DNA of 64,000 bases from Eriocheir sinensis. Taxonomy: Eukaryota; Arthropoda; Malacostraca; Decapoda; Varunidae. Under the pieces are notes generated by a model. It ran no database searches. It was not told the origin of the DNA and saw nothing but the letters and a program-made list of their open reading frames with translations. Positions 34,917-46,776 of this stretch are shown here, one piece after another. The stretch is taken from assembly GCF_024679095.1 (NCBI RefSeq), contig NW_026111762.1, positions 180,864 through 244,863 on the forward strand. Reading direction: 5' to 3'. Within the stretch, counting starts at the first letter, position 1; the number at the start of each line of letters is the position of its first letter. The translations under genes and the position numbers were made by a program.

Positions 34917-35068
34917 ACATACACCCACAGACAGACAGAACCCACACAGATAGACATAAACCCACACAGATAGACAACACCCACAGACAGCCAAACCCCA
35001 CACAGATAGACATACACCCACAGACAGACCCACAGATAGACATAAACCCACACAGATAGACATACACC

Positions 35069-36344
35069 TGGTCTCCTAGCTTCTTAACTAACTCTTGGTC
35101 ATCCTCTCTTAGCCGTTTCGGTGAAACTTTTGCTATTGCGCTGGACATATCCAAAGCTTTTGATAGGGTCTGGCACAAATCTTTGCTTTCTAAACTACCC
35201 TCCTACGGTTTCTATCCTTCTCTGTACCTTTATCTCCAGTTTCCTTTCTGATCGTTCTATTTCTGCCGTGGTAGACGGTCACTGTTCTTCCCTAAATCTA
35301 TTAACAGTGGTGTCCCACAGGAGGTTCTGTCCTATCTCCCACTCTTTTTCTGTTGTTCATTGATGATCTTCTTTCCAAAACGAACTGTCCTATCCATTCC
35401 TACGCCGATGATTCCACTCTGCATTATTCAACTTCTTTTAACAGAAGACCCACCCTTCAGGAACTTAACGACTCAAGGCTGGAGGCTGCAGAACGCTTAG
35501 CCTCAGACCTTACTATTATTTCCGATTGGGGCAAGAAGAACCTGGTGTCCTTCAACGCCTCAAAAACACAGTTTCTCCACCTATCCACTCGACACAATCT
35601 TCCAAACAACTATCCCCTATTCTTTGACAACACCCAGCTATCACCTTCCTCAACACTAAACATTCTCGGTCTATCCTTAGCTCAAAATCTCAACTGGAAA
35701 CTTCATATCTCATCTCTTACTAAATCAGCTTCCTCGAGGCTGGGCGTTCTGTAAAGTCTCCGCCATAATTCTTCTCCCTACAGTTACTGTCCCTTATCTA
35801 GGGCCTTGTCCGTCCTCGTATGGCCATCCCATGTGGGGCTCCACTCACAGCTCTTCCCACCGGACAGAGTGAAACCAGGCTCTTCGTCTCATCCAGCTCT
35901 CCTCCTCCTTACTGATAGTCTTCCCCTCTTACAATTCCGCCACAATGTTGCCTCTCTTTCTGTCTTCTGTCGATATTTCCATGGCTGCTCTTCTGAGCTT
36001 GCTAACATGCCTCCCCCCTCCCGCGGCCCCCGCTGCACTCGACTTCTGCTCATGCTCATCCCTGCTGTCAAACCCCTTATGCAGAGTTATCAGCATCTTC
36101 ACTCTTTCATCCCTCACGCTAGTAAGCCTCTGGAACAATCTTCCTTCATCTGTGTGTTTCCTCCTGCCCTACATTGAACTCTTTCAGAGGAGGTGTCGGA
36201 CACCTCTCTCCTCCAGAAAACTGACTTATCTTTCGGCCCTCTTTGAATTCTTTTTAGGAGCAGCCAGTACTTGAGCTTTTTTTTATTAATGTTTACTTTA
36301 TTTATTGCCCTTCAAGGCTGTCTCCTTTGCTGTAAAAAAAAAAA
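35069..36344 (+). mobile_element. Jockey-like LINE, copy A3 (duplicate of A2, more degraded)
   Basis: It is truncated at the same point as A2 and has a shorter A-tail (36333-36344). The RT fragment 35353-35754 keeps HSYADDSTLHYS and SDWGKKNLVSF, ends at the same premature TAA as A2, and then breaks into pieces with many small deletions between 35760 and 36240. Near 35321 an extra AGG (CACAGGAGGTTC) interrupts the PQGSVLSP motif. It encodes nothing complete. Confidence 0.87.
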
Positions 36345-36520
36345 ACACACAGACAGACAGAAAAACCCACACAGATAGACATAAAACCCACATACACCTA
36401 CAGACAGACAAACCCACACAGATAGACAAAACCCACACAGACAGACAAAACACAGACAGATACACACAGAACCCACATAAGAACAGACTAACAAATGTCC
36501 ACACAGTAATAGTAAGAAAC
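36345..36520. repeat. End of the minisatellite field
   Basis: The last CACACAGACAGACAGA and ACCCACACAGATAGAC units fade into unique sequence by about 36520. Confidence 0.85.
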
Positions 36521-36556
36521 ATTCATAATCTGCCCTTATACATTGTTGTTATGTAG

Positions 36557-36810
36557 CAGTGGTTCCCAAACTTACTGTGCTCGTTGCCCATTTTTCATAC
36601 AATATACTTGTCCATGGCCCACCACCCACCTCCAAGGATAACCAATGGCCATAATGATTGTCCACAGGCCTCAACCTTTTACACTCAAGCAGATCATGTC
36701 ATTTTACTAAATATGTTCTAGAAATTAACAAAGATGCTGTAATTTGCCTTTGGTGAGTACATATCCTCAGATTATGGTCCCTTACATAGCACCAATTTTG
36801 AGAACCACTG
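36557..36810. mobile_element. hAT-type MITE, 254 bp
   Basis: The left end is CAGTGGTTCCCAAACTT and the reverse of the right end is CAGTGGTTCTCAAAATT, typical hAT (Charlie-like) termini. Flanking 8-mers TTATGTAG and TTATTTGT agree at 5 of 8 positions, so the duplication is only weakly supported. It is non-coding. Confidence 0.65.
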
Positions 36811-36875
36811 TTATTTGTCCCATACCTGCATAGCTGTACATGTACTGCTAAATGTCTTAAAATCTGGCTGTCCAG

Positions 36876-37290
36876 CTTACCAGTATTCAACATAGACCTA
36901 TAACATTCGCATATATATGAAACTTCATGTAATTATTTTGTCTAATTTTCTTTCAAGTTAGTGGGGTTTTTTTATATTATTTTTTTTACTATATATAGGC
37001 ATGTATGTGTTGACCACGCTTGCTTTTTACTCTCATAGGTTACATAGTATTAATTCTTTCATTTCCATTCTTTCTTTTATTTTGTGCAACTTACCAGTAT
37101 TCAACATTAACCTATAACATCTGTATTATATGAAACTTAGGAAATAAGACCATGTATTTCTTTTTTATACTTTTCTTTCGTTATTATTTTTTTAACAGTA
37201 TATAGGCATTTATGTCATGACCATGTTTGCTTGTTTACTCATAGAATGGATAGTATTACTTCTTTGATTTTTTCTATTATATTTTATTTA
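36876..37290. repeat. Two diverged tandem copies of a ~213-bp unit
   Basis: ACCAGTATTCAACATAGACC at 36878 recurs as ACCAGTATTCAACATTAACC at 37091. The copies stay alignable through the TATAGGCATGTATGTG / TATAGGCATTTATGTC region. AT-rich and non-coding. Confidence 0.75.
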
Positions 37291-37739
37291 AGTACTGAAT
37301 GATATGTCTTGCCATTTATTTGTTTTCACATTGTAATCATTGTTTAAGAAGATATTAATAAAATTATATACATGACACTTACTTTAATTAACATAAGATT
37401 TATAAATGTGGGTGCGTTGAAGTGTCAGGAGGGCTAATAAACAAGGCATAAAAAATACTGAAGTCTACCATAAATCATAAAACGTTTTCTATAAACATAT
37501 CCACGTCCGCCAGAGGGAAGCACTGGCGCAACCTCCAAGTGTCTCCCGCTGTTCATCCATCCTCTACTCTTATACTATCCTTGGTATGACCTGTGTGGCA
37601 TAGGAAGTAAAGGAGAGGGATTAAGATAGTAGAGGATGGAGGGCGGAAAGGAGGGAGGGCGGAAAGGAGGGAGGGAGGGAGGTAAGAAAGGGCGTCTGAC
37701 TGTCTCGCAAACTGGCTGGCTGGCTTGGATTGGTTATTA
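37291..37739. other. AT-rich then GA-rich spacer
   Basis: AT-rich to about 37480, then a GGAGGGAGGGCGG-rich stretch near 37640-37690. No gene recognised. Confidence 0.45.
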
Positions 37740-38335
37740 TAGGACAATTTGAATGATGTAAATGGGTCATCCTTTTAGAGTTTTTTGTTTACATTTTCAA
37801 AGGACTATGGATAGGAGGATGAAGGCCTTTTCCGATGATTTTCAAGGCAATAGGAGTAAGAGGACTGACTGATTCTGGGGGCTAGGTCATATTAGACGAG
37901 CTGATGGCTATAAATGGGCCTTCCCTTCAGAATGTTTTTGTTTACGCTTTCATAAAGACTGTGGATGGGAAGCTAAAGCCCTTCTCTAGTGATTTTTAAA
38001 GCAATAGGAGGGACGAGACTAGCTGTTTTGGGGTTTGGTTATAATGGACGAGGTGATAGCTTAAATGGGCCTTCCCTTGATTCAGATGTTGTTTACGGTT
38101 TCGAAGTACTGTGGATGGGAAGGTGAAGGACTTTTTTGGTTATTTTGAAGGCAATGAGAAAGACAAGACTGACTGACTTTTAGTTCTGGTTATATTAGAC
38201 AAGATGAATGCTCTAAATGGACCTTCCTTTAATGTAGGTTTTGTTTACGCTTTCCAAGTAGGTACTGTGGATGGGAAAATGAAGGCTTGTTTTGGTTATA
38301 TTGAAGGAAATGAGGAACAAGACTGATTTGCTGGC
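37740..38335. repeat. Four diverged tandem copies of a ~150-bp unit
   Basis: AAATGGGYCWTCCYTT recurs near 37757, 37913, 38063 and 38213. Each copy is followed by GTTTACRNTTTC, CTGTGGATGGGAAG and a GAAGGCNNTTTTTGG motif. Divergence is high, so it is an old array. A fifth, weaker copy may extend to about 38640. Confidence 0.75.
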
Positions 38336-39362
38336 AAGCTAAATTTGTTTTTGTTGCATGAACCAGGATCTCAGGGCCATAAAAGGACCATGTTTTGAGA
38401 GCTGATATAACCAAACTGCTACGCTTCTAGGGACGGTGTAGAGGTGGACGGACGTCGTGGAGAAATTAGGAGAGAGGAGAGAGATAAAGAGCCCTGTGAC
38501 TTCCTGACTAACCGGCTGCCGTGGTTTGGTTATTTGGACAGGGTGAAACCAATGATGGGACGGGTTTTGAGGGCGCCTACCCACTCTGTTACGCTTCCAT
38601 AAGATATTGAAGAAGAAGGTGGAAGTCTCGTTTGATGATTCTGTGATTATTGGCGTGGATGGGAGATATGGCGGGGAGGGAGGGAGGGAGCGAGGAAGAG
38701 AGGGAGGGAGGGAGAGAGGGAGGGAGGGAGCAGGCGGCGGGTTGAGAGGACACAGCTCGACGAATCGGTCAGTGGCGGTGAACATGAGTAGACCAAGACC
38801 AAAATAAGACCACAGACCAACATCGAGACCAGACTTAAGGAGAAGAAAAAGGTAGAGTGAATGTGAGAGGGAAGTTTTCTCTTTACTTTGCCTCCGTTTA
38901 GAAATGTTAATCATATTCCACTCGCTCGTCCAATACATCTATGTAATGTTATCGCCTTAATTTCACGTCCGCTCAGACTATACAACTGTGTTCGTTATCG
39001 CACAGTTATATTATCAAGGAGACTCAGGATGTCACGTAGTTTTTTTTTCAACAAGGACTTGAAAAAATATTAAAACAAGGGGAGGAGGAGGAGGATATGA
39101 AGAGGATTAAGAGAAGGAGGAGGAGGAGGAGGAAGAGGAGAATAAGTAAAGGTATAGGTAAAACGACAGGGAAAAAGAAAGGGAAAGGGAAGCGTTAAGG
39201 CAACGAGAAAGGGAAAGTGAAAGGAAGAGGAGGAGGAGGAGGAGGAGGAGAATAAGTAAAGGTATAGGTAAAACGAAAGGGAGAAAGAAAGGGAAGCGTT
39301 AAGGCAACGAGAAAGGGAAAGTGAAAGGAAGAGGAGGAGGAGGAGGAGGAGGAGGAGGAGAA
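38336..39362. repeat. GA-rich region with a duplicated ~115-bp purine block
   Basis: Contains GGGAGGGAGCGAGG-type repeats (38675-38735) and GGAGGAGGA runs. AATAAGTAAAGGTATAGGTA at 39140 recurs at 39250, and each copy is followed by GCGTTAAGGCAACGAGAAAG and a GGAGGAGGAGG run. No gene recognised. Confidence 0.75.
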
Positions 39363-41060
39363 TAGACCTCTTCCTTACCTCAAACCCTTCTGCTTATTTT
39401 GTCAAACTGTTCTCTCCGTTGGGCTCCTCCGATCACAATCTTATTTCTGCATCCTGTCCTATCGCTCCTGTACACCCTCTGGACCCACCGAAGAGGCGAT
39501 GCTTCTGGCATTTTGCTTCAGCTCGGTGGGACGACCTGAAGATGTACTTTTCCGATTTCCCGTGGAATGATTATTGCTTCCAGGATAGAGACCCCTCTGT
39601 GTGTGCTCAGCGCATCACAGAGGTGATTGTCTCTGGAATGGAGGCATACATTCCTCGTTCTTTCTCTACTCCTCACGCTAAAAAGCCTTGGTTTAATCAC
39701 GCTTGTTTTAGTGCTGTCAATGATAGAGAGGTAGCTCACAAAAGGTACCAGAGCCTTCAAACTAATGCTAATTATGAACTTTACATTTCTGCCCGAAATC
39801 GTGCCAAATCTATTCTCCGACTAATCAAAAATTCTTTCATTAATAGAAAATGCCAAAACCTTCCTTTCTCTAACTCTTCCCGTGACTTCTGGCATCTAGC
39901 CAAAAACATCTCCTCCAACTTCACTTCTTCATCTTTCCCTCCACTCCTCAGTCCTGACGGCAACACTGCCGTCTCATCTATCTCTAAGGCTGAACTCTTC
40001 TCTCAAACTTTTTCTAAAAACTCCACTCTGGACGATTCTGGGCATATTCCTCCTTTATGCCTGTTATAAAGATTCTTCAAAATGATGTTTTCTATGCCCT
40101 CTCTGGCCTCAATCCTCAGAAGGCTGATGGACCTGATGGAGTGTCTCCTATTGTCCTTAAAAACTGTGCCTCCGTGCTGTCACCCTGCCTGGTCAAACTC
40201 TTTCGCCTCTGCCTGTCAACATCTACCTTCCCTTCTTGCTGGAAGTATGCCTTCATACAGCCCAGCTTCAAGAAGGTGACCGCTCCAATCCCTCAAACTA
40301 CCGTCCTATAGCTTTACTTTCTTGTCTATCTAAAGCTTTTGAATCAATCCTTAACCGGAAGATTCAAAAGCACCTATCCACTTCTGACCTTCTATCTGAT
40401 CGCCAGTATGGGTTCCGCAAGGGGCGTTCTACTGGTGATCTCCTATGTAACTGACTCTTGGTCACCCTCTCTTAGCCGTTTCGGTGAAACTTTTCCTATT
40501 GCGCTGGACATATCAAAGGCTTTTGATAGGGTCTGGCACAAATCTTTGCTTTCCAAACTACCCTCCTACGGTTTCTATCCTTCTCTCTGTACCTTTATCT
40601 CCAGTTTCCTTTCTGACCGTTCTATTTCTGCCGTGGTAGACGGTCACTGTTCTTCCCCTAAATCTATTAACAGTGGTGTCCCACAGGGTTCTGTCCTATC
40701 TCCCACTCTTTTTCTGTTGTTCATTGATGATCTTCTTTCCAAAACGAACTGTCCTATCCATTCCTACACCGATGATTCCACTCTGCATTACTCAACTTCT
40801 TTTAATAGAAGACCCACCCTACAGGAACTTAACGGCTCAAGGCTGGAGGCTGCAGAACGCTTAGCCTCCGACCTTACTATTATTTCCGATTGGGGCAAGA
40901 AGAACCAGGTGTCCTTCAACGCCTCAAAAATGCAGTTTCTCCACCTATCCACTCGACACAATCTTCCAAACAACTATCCCCTATTCTTTGACAACACCCA
41001 GCTATCACCTTCCTCAACACTAAACATCCTCGGTCTATCCTTAACTCAAAATCTCAACTG
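39363..41060 (+). mobile_element. Jockey-like LINE, copy A4 (both ends missing)
   Basis: It begins inside the endonuclease ([20 protein letters not shown]) next to a GGA run and ends at AATCTCAACTGG in the RT, where copy A5's 5' end begins. A 22-bp deletion near 40055 (loss of the CTCATCCCCCCTCTGACTCC stretch present in A5) ends the first frame at [12 protein letters not shown]. The RT catalytic motif is changed to YTDD (HSYTDDSTLHYS near 40765) where other copies have YADD. It is inactive. Confidence 0.85.
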
Positions 41061-41063
41061 GCT

Positions 41064-44000
41064 GGAGTAGGTAGGAAGACACCTACCGAACGGGCGCAAG
41101 CCACTCCCGGTGAGGTATATATGGGAGGTGAGAAGGGAGCTGAAGCCCTCCAAAGACCCTTCCCATGTCCTCACTAACCGTTTCCCTATTGTCTCACCAA
41201 CACCGGAGAGTAGTTCAGCATGCTCTCTAAAGACAGATCCTCTCTTTATCCACACCACACTACATTCACACAACATATACACCTTTTCCCAAAATCAAAA
41301 TTTCAAAATGGCGCACCTACATCAAGCCTCGGAGTCCCCGACTGCAGGGGACCAAACCCCAGGGAGGACTCCCTTCTGGCTGCCGACCCGAGAGGTGTCA
41401 CATAACTCCTCGAACCTCTTTTTTCTCAATTTCTGCAACATTCGCTGTCTTCGCTCTAATTTTCATTCTGTGGAACATCATCTCTCCTCCTCTAAACCTC
41501 ACCTTCTCTTCCTTACCGAAACACAGGTTGCTGAGGCAGCAATCTCTACTCTGTTCCCTCCTACTATCTCTATCCTAAATTTCAATCCAAAGCTGGATGT
41601 TGCGCCTACGTGCGCAACGACATCACTTGCTCTCGTGCCCACGACTTTGACTCTTCTGAATTTTCCACCATCTGGTTAAGACTTCACTGTCATTCTATTA
41701 CTAAATACATCTGTGCTGTTTATCTCTCACCTAACTCTACCAACTATGTAAAATTCTTTGACTATTTGAATTCTAAAGTGGAGCACATCTTGACCCACTC
41801 TCCCTTCGCTGAAATCTCCATCCTAGGAGATTTCAATGTTCACCACCAGCTTTGGCTTTCATCCTCTTTCACTGACCATCCTGGTGAACAAGCCTACAAC
41901 TTTGCTATCCTCAACGACCTAGAGCAGTTGGTCCAGCACCCTACACGTATTCCCGACCGTCTTGGAGATCGGCCCAACATTCTAGACCTCTTCCTTACCT
42001 CAAACCCTTCTGCTTATTCTGTCAAACTGTTCTCTCCGTTGGGCTCCTCCGATCACAATCTTATTTCTGCATCCTGTCCTATCGCTCCTGTACACCCTCT
42101 GGACCCACCGAAGAGGCGATGCTTCTGGCATTTTGCTTCAGCTCGGTGGGACGACCTGAGGATGTACTTTTCCGATTTCCCGTGGAATGATTATTGCTTC
42201 CTGGATAGAGACCCCTCTGTGTGTGCTCAGCGCATCACAGAGGTGATTGTCTCTGGAATGGAGGCATACATTCCTCGTTCTTTCTCTACTCCTCACTCAA
42301 AAAAGCCTTGGTTTAATCACGCTTGTTCTCGTGCTGTCAATGATAGAGGTAGCTCACAAAAGGTACCAGAGCCTTCAAACTAATGCTAATTATGAACTTT
42401 ACATTTCTGCCCGAAATCGTGCCAAATTTATTCTTCGACTAACCAAAAATTCTTTCATTAATAGAAAATGCCGAAACCTTGCTTTCTCTAACTCTTCCCC
42501 GTGACTTTTGGCATCTAGCCAAAAACATCTCCTCCAACTTCACTTCTTCATCTTTCCCTCCACTCCTCAGTCCTGACGGCAACACTGCCGTCTCATCTAT
42601 CTCTAAGGCTGAACTCTTCTCTCAAACTTTTTTCTAAAAACTCCACTCTGGACGATTCTGGGCATATTCCTCCTACTCATCCCCCCTCTGACTCCTTTAT
42701 GCCTGTTATACAGATTCTTCAAAATGATGTTTTCTAAGCCCTCTCTGGCCTCAATCCTCAGAAGGCTTATGGACCTGATGGAGTGCCTCCTATTGTCCTT
42801 AAAAACTGTGCCTCCGTGCTGTCACCCTGCCTGGTCAAACTCTTTCGCCTCTGCCTGTCAACATCTACCTTTCCTTCTTGCTGGAAGTATGCCTTCATAC
42901 AGCCTGTACCTAAGAAGGGTGACCGCTCCAATCCCTCAGACTACCGTCCTATTGCTTTACTTTCTTGTCTATCTAAAGCTTTTGAATCAATCCTTAACCG
43001 GAAGATTTAAAAGCACCTTTCCACTTCTGACCTTCTATCTGATCGCCAGTATGGGTTCCGCAAGGGGCGTTCTACTGGTGATGTCCTAGCCTTCTTAACT
43101 GACTCTTGGTCATCCTCTCTTAGCCGTTTCGGTGAGACTTTTGCTATTGCGCTGGACATATCAAAAGCTTTTGATAGGGTCTGGCACAAATCTTTGCTTT
43201 CAAAACTACCCTCCTACGGTTTCTATCCTTCTCTCTGTACCTTTATCTCCAGTTTCCTTTCTGACCGTTCTATTTCTGCCGTGGTAGACGGTCACTGTTC
43301 TTCTCCTAAATCTATTAACAGTGGTGTCCCACAGGGTTCCGTCCTATCTCCCACTCTTTTTCTGTTGTTCATTGATGATCTTCTTTCCAAAACGAACTGT
43401 CCTATCCATTCCTACGCCGATGATTCCACTCTGCATTATTCAACTTCTTTTAATAGAAGACCCACCCTTCAGGAACTTAACGACTCAAGGCTGGAGACTG
43501 CAGAACGCTTAGCCTCAGACCTTACTATTATTTCCGATTGGGGCAAGAAGAACCTGGTGTCCTTCAACGCCTCAAAAACACAGTTTCTCCACCTATCCAC
43601 TCGACACAATCTTCCAAACAACTATCCCCTATTCTTTGACAACACCCAGCTATCACCTTCCTCAACACTAAACATTCTCGGTCTATCCTTAACTCAAAAT
43701 CTCAACTGGAAACTTCATATCTCATCTCTTACTAAATCAGCTTCCTCGAGGCTGGGCGTTTTGTACCGTCTCCGCCAGTTCTTCTCCCCTGCACAGTTGC
43801 TGTCCATATACAGGGGCCTTGTCCGCCCTCGTATGGAGTATGCATCTCATGTGTGGGGGGCTCCACTCACACAGCTCTTCTGGACAGAGTGGAGGCTAAG
43901 GCTCTTCGTCTCATCAGCTCTCCCCTCTTAAATTCCGCGGCAATTTTGCATCTATTTCTTTATTCTATCGATATTTCCACGATGTCTGCTATTCTGAACT

Positions 44001-44354
44001 TGCTAACTGCATGCCTCCCCCTCCCGCAGCCCCGCTGCACTCGACTTTCTACTCATGCTCATCCCTATAGTGTCCAAACCCCTTATGGAAGAGTTAACCA
44101 GCATCTTCACTCTTTCATCCCTCACGCTGGTAAACTCTGGAACAATCTTCCTTCATCTGTATTTCCTCCTGCCTACGACTTGAACTCTTTCAAGAGGAGG
44201 GTATCAGGACACCTCTCCTCCCGTATTTGATCTTGCTTTCGGCCACCTCTATTGTTTCTTTTTTAGGAGCAGCGAGTAGCGGGCTTTTTTTTTATTATTG
44301 TTTTCTTTTTTTGTGTGCCCTTGAGCTGCTTTGTTGGAAAAAAAAAAAAAAAAA
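41064..44354 (+). mobile_element. Jockey-like LINE, copy A5 (full length, frameshifted)
   Basis: It runs from GGAGTAGGTAGGAAGACACC to an A-tail at 44338-44354, 3.3 kb, the only copy here with both natural ends. The 5' UTR is about 240 bp. A likely ATG lies at 41308, in frame with the endonuclease start (NSSNLFFLNFCNIR). The 3' UTR has GGAGCAGCGAGTAGCGGGC and a T-rich stretch. It serves as the reference for the family in this window. Confidence 0.9.
41308..44230 (+). pseudogene. LINE A5 ORF: endonuclease and reverse transcriptase with several frameshifts
   Basis: The endonuclease frame breaks near 41545, where a small deletion against A1 removes part of the TDSNLYS motif. It resumes at 41610 with the [22 protein letters not shown] region, then [12 protein letters not shown] and GSSDHNLIS. 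More shifts occur near 42350 and 42500. The RT is read as GPDGVPPIVLKNC (about 42775), NPSDYRPIALLSCLSKAFES, SDRQYGFRKGRSTGD, LDISKAFDRVWHKSLLSKL and SGVPQGSVLSPTLFLLF, with the catalytic YADD in HSYADDSTLHYS (about 43410). It is open from 43194 to 43931, then shifts once more into the C-terminal part that ends at 44230. No RNase H follows. Confidence 0.85.
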
Positions 44355-44615
44355 CTTGGTCCGAGTTCCACCGCAAGCCGCAGCCAATTTTCAACCATCG
44401 CCGTGTTGGGGGAAGATTTTACAAACGCTGTTCAGATCTTCAATCAACCGTAACTTTAACGACATCGATTAAGTAGAGCACCGGGGGGCAGAAAGGCCCA
44501 AGGAAGTCTTACAACACCGCAGCCATTAAAAATATCATTCGACTGCTCCACTAATGGGCTGGGTCGCCCAAGATACCCCTGCTTACCACCTCTACAGGCA
44601 GCACTAAAAATAATA
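44355..44615 (+). mobile_element. SINE family 2, 5'-truncated copy
   Basis: It matches the body of the element at 51680-51969 (AATTTTCAACCATCGCCGTG, CAGATCTTCAATCAACC, a CACCGCAGCCATT stretch). It begins just after the tRNA-like B box and ends in an A-rich AATAATAATAA stretch. It sits directly after the LINE A5 tail. Confidence 0.6.
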
Positions 44616-44769
44616 ATAATGAACAGAAGAAGAACAATGCTAATTATGACTATAATAATTATTATAAATATAATATTATAATAACAATAATACTAATATT
44701 AATAGGTATAGTTAGACAAATTGAAAATAAGACACTAATCGAATCGCTTTAAACTTACAACTTTGTAAA

Positions 44770-46060
44770 AACTATCGTTGAAGTTTTTAATGCTCTCCAA
44801 TCCCTTTAAAACTAATAAAAGTCCAGGAGCAGACAATATACACCCTATACTATATTCTCCTTTCTCACATCTTTATTCAGTTATGTCCTTCAAACAAGGC
44901 ATCATTACTTTGGGTAAGAAGATAGCTAAGTAACACCGATTATTAAGAATAGAGACAAAAAGTAGCGGATTTTACAGGCTTATCAGTATACATCAGTAGT
45001 GAGTGAGCTACACGAGAGCATACTTGTGAGTTACCTTGAATGCCACTCACTACTTTTAAGGATTCACAACATGGCTTCCGTAACAAAAGATCTTGCTTAT
45101 CGAACCTACTGACCTTATATAACGACCTCTTTTCTTTCACTGGACGTAGTCTATTTTGATTTTTAAAAATTATTTTATAAAGTTCCACACCATACATTAC
45201 TGTAGGAAATCCAGTTACGAGGTTGAAGGTAAAGTTAGCAATGGGTCGCTAATTGGCGGGCAACAGACAGCGAAAACTGGTGACTGATGGTGTTGACTCA
45301 AGAGTGGCACCTGTCACTAGCGGTGTCTCTTAGAGTTCAATCCTTGGCCCAGTGCTATTTATAGTTTACATCAACGACTCAAGAATCTCATCAGTAAATT
45401 TGCAGACGACACAAAGATTGGTAATTCGACCCCTCAAACAGACAGACAAAGCATCCAAGAAGATTTGCATTATATTTCAGCTTGGTTTGATAGGTGGAAG
45501 ATGCTCCTCAATATTCTTCAAGTTCGAACACAAACTAAGAGGTCCGACTACGAAATGCGTGGCGTGAAACTCAAAATCGTTCAGTGTGTCAGGGACCTGG
45601 GTGCCAAAATCGCGTCAAACCTTCAAATTTACACAGCGATGCATTGATACAGCAAATAAAGCGAACAGAATCCTGGTCTTCTGGAGAAACATCGTCCCCG
45701 AGGAAAATTGATCGTATATTTCAAAATACTCAAGGGTTTTACGAATGTGGACAAATCCAAATTAGTTGTGATCGGTGACATGTTTCAAGCGAGAAAAAAT
45801 GTCACAAAGCTTAACCGTAAGCAACTATATTCAGACTGCACCAAAGCTTTCTTCACCAACGTTATGGCGCAGGAATGGATTGAGCTCCCACCTTAAGTGC
45901 TCCAGGGCAACACGATTGACTCATCAGGAAACAACCTCAATATTCACTAAAACTGAAATGCAAACTCTTGGTGACATTTGACATATGAGTTCACTTAGCA
46001 GGACAGACCACCTAGTCTGGATCATAGGGTCTGTGTGGTCTAAATATCTATGTAAATCTA
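44770..46060 (+). pseudogene. Decayed CR1-like (Rex1-like) LINE, RT region
   Basis: Scattered motifs in shifting frames follow the RT from its start: KTNKSPGADNIHP near 44808, VSYLECHSLL near 45020, a HNMASVTK stretch where HGFRNKR is expected, WRATDSEKLVTDG-type sequence near 45260, ILGPVLFIVYINDS near 45335, and a FADDTKIGNS motif near 45400. Further on come DLHYISAWFDRWKM, an SVQCVRDLG motif near 45575, and an AQEWIELPP end near 45890. The tail TATCTATGTAAATCTATATG near 46045 is like CR1-type short-repeat ends. Stops and frameshifts are frequent, so this is an old copy. It is the same family as 4485-5000 and 26205-26915. Confidence 0.75.
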
Positions 46061-46776
46061 TATGAAAGCGGTGAGGAATGACTAAACACCACGGTTCGAA
46101 TACTGGCTGGGTAAATTTAGAAAAAAAAGTAATACTAATGATAATAATAATGTAAAGACTAACTATAATGAAGAGATAATAGGAGTGTGGTCGCAAGCAC
46201 GGTGTATTCCTGTCCCAGCGAATACAAAGGTAGAGGAACGGGCTGTTGATCATTTTTTTTTAATATATCAATTGCATTGGACTGAATCAATGAAGATGGG
46301 AGCTTATTCCGTTATCCCACAACAATAATGGTGAAGAAAAAAAAACGGTGCAATCTAAAATTGTTTTGTGAGCTCGTCGCAATTTTTTCCTCTCATTCGC
46401 GACGACGTGCCATTAAGTATACAACGGGGATTCATTTAGATTAAAAAAAACCGTTAAGTATTTTGAAATAACCGATTGGGTTTCCTCGCAATCAACGTTT
46501 CTTTGGAGAGAACAAATGAAGCCCTTGATGCCTCTCCTTGTGTGGCTTGGTGCGTTGGGAAGGGGTCACCTTCTTTCCATGCGTCGAACATGCAGCGCCA
46601 GAGAAGTAATAAGAAGGGTCAATGGTTATTAAATGAATGCTACATGGTCTTCTTTTCTCTAATCATGCTGTCGCGAACCTTACCTACAAATTAAAGTTTC
46701 CCTTATAGCCTGTAATTACCTAGTAGTTTTTCTCCTTTCTCAAAACTCAGTGTAACTTTTGCCATCCTCCAACCAG
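46061..46776. other. Unassigned spacer
   Basis: AT-rich DNA. The short frame 46476-46694 has no recognisable similarity. Nothing else supported. Confidence 0.4.

Larger units (their letters stand above)
30120..36520. repeat. Tandem segmental duplication, two units of ~3.6 kb
   Basis: Unit 1 (about 30120-33720) and unit 2 (about 33730-36520) hold the same parts in the same order: foldback hAT, 150 bp of minisatellite, a LINE truncated at the same base, a poly(A), and more minisatellite. Offsets are about 3.60 kb throughout (30159/33769, 31313/34916, 31472/35069). The LINE copies share a premature TAA (32160 and 35752) where copy A5 has TAC, which independent insertions would not explain. Confidence 0.85.
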
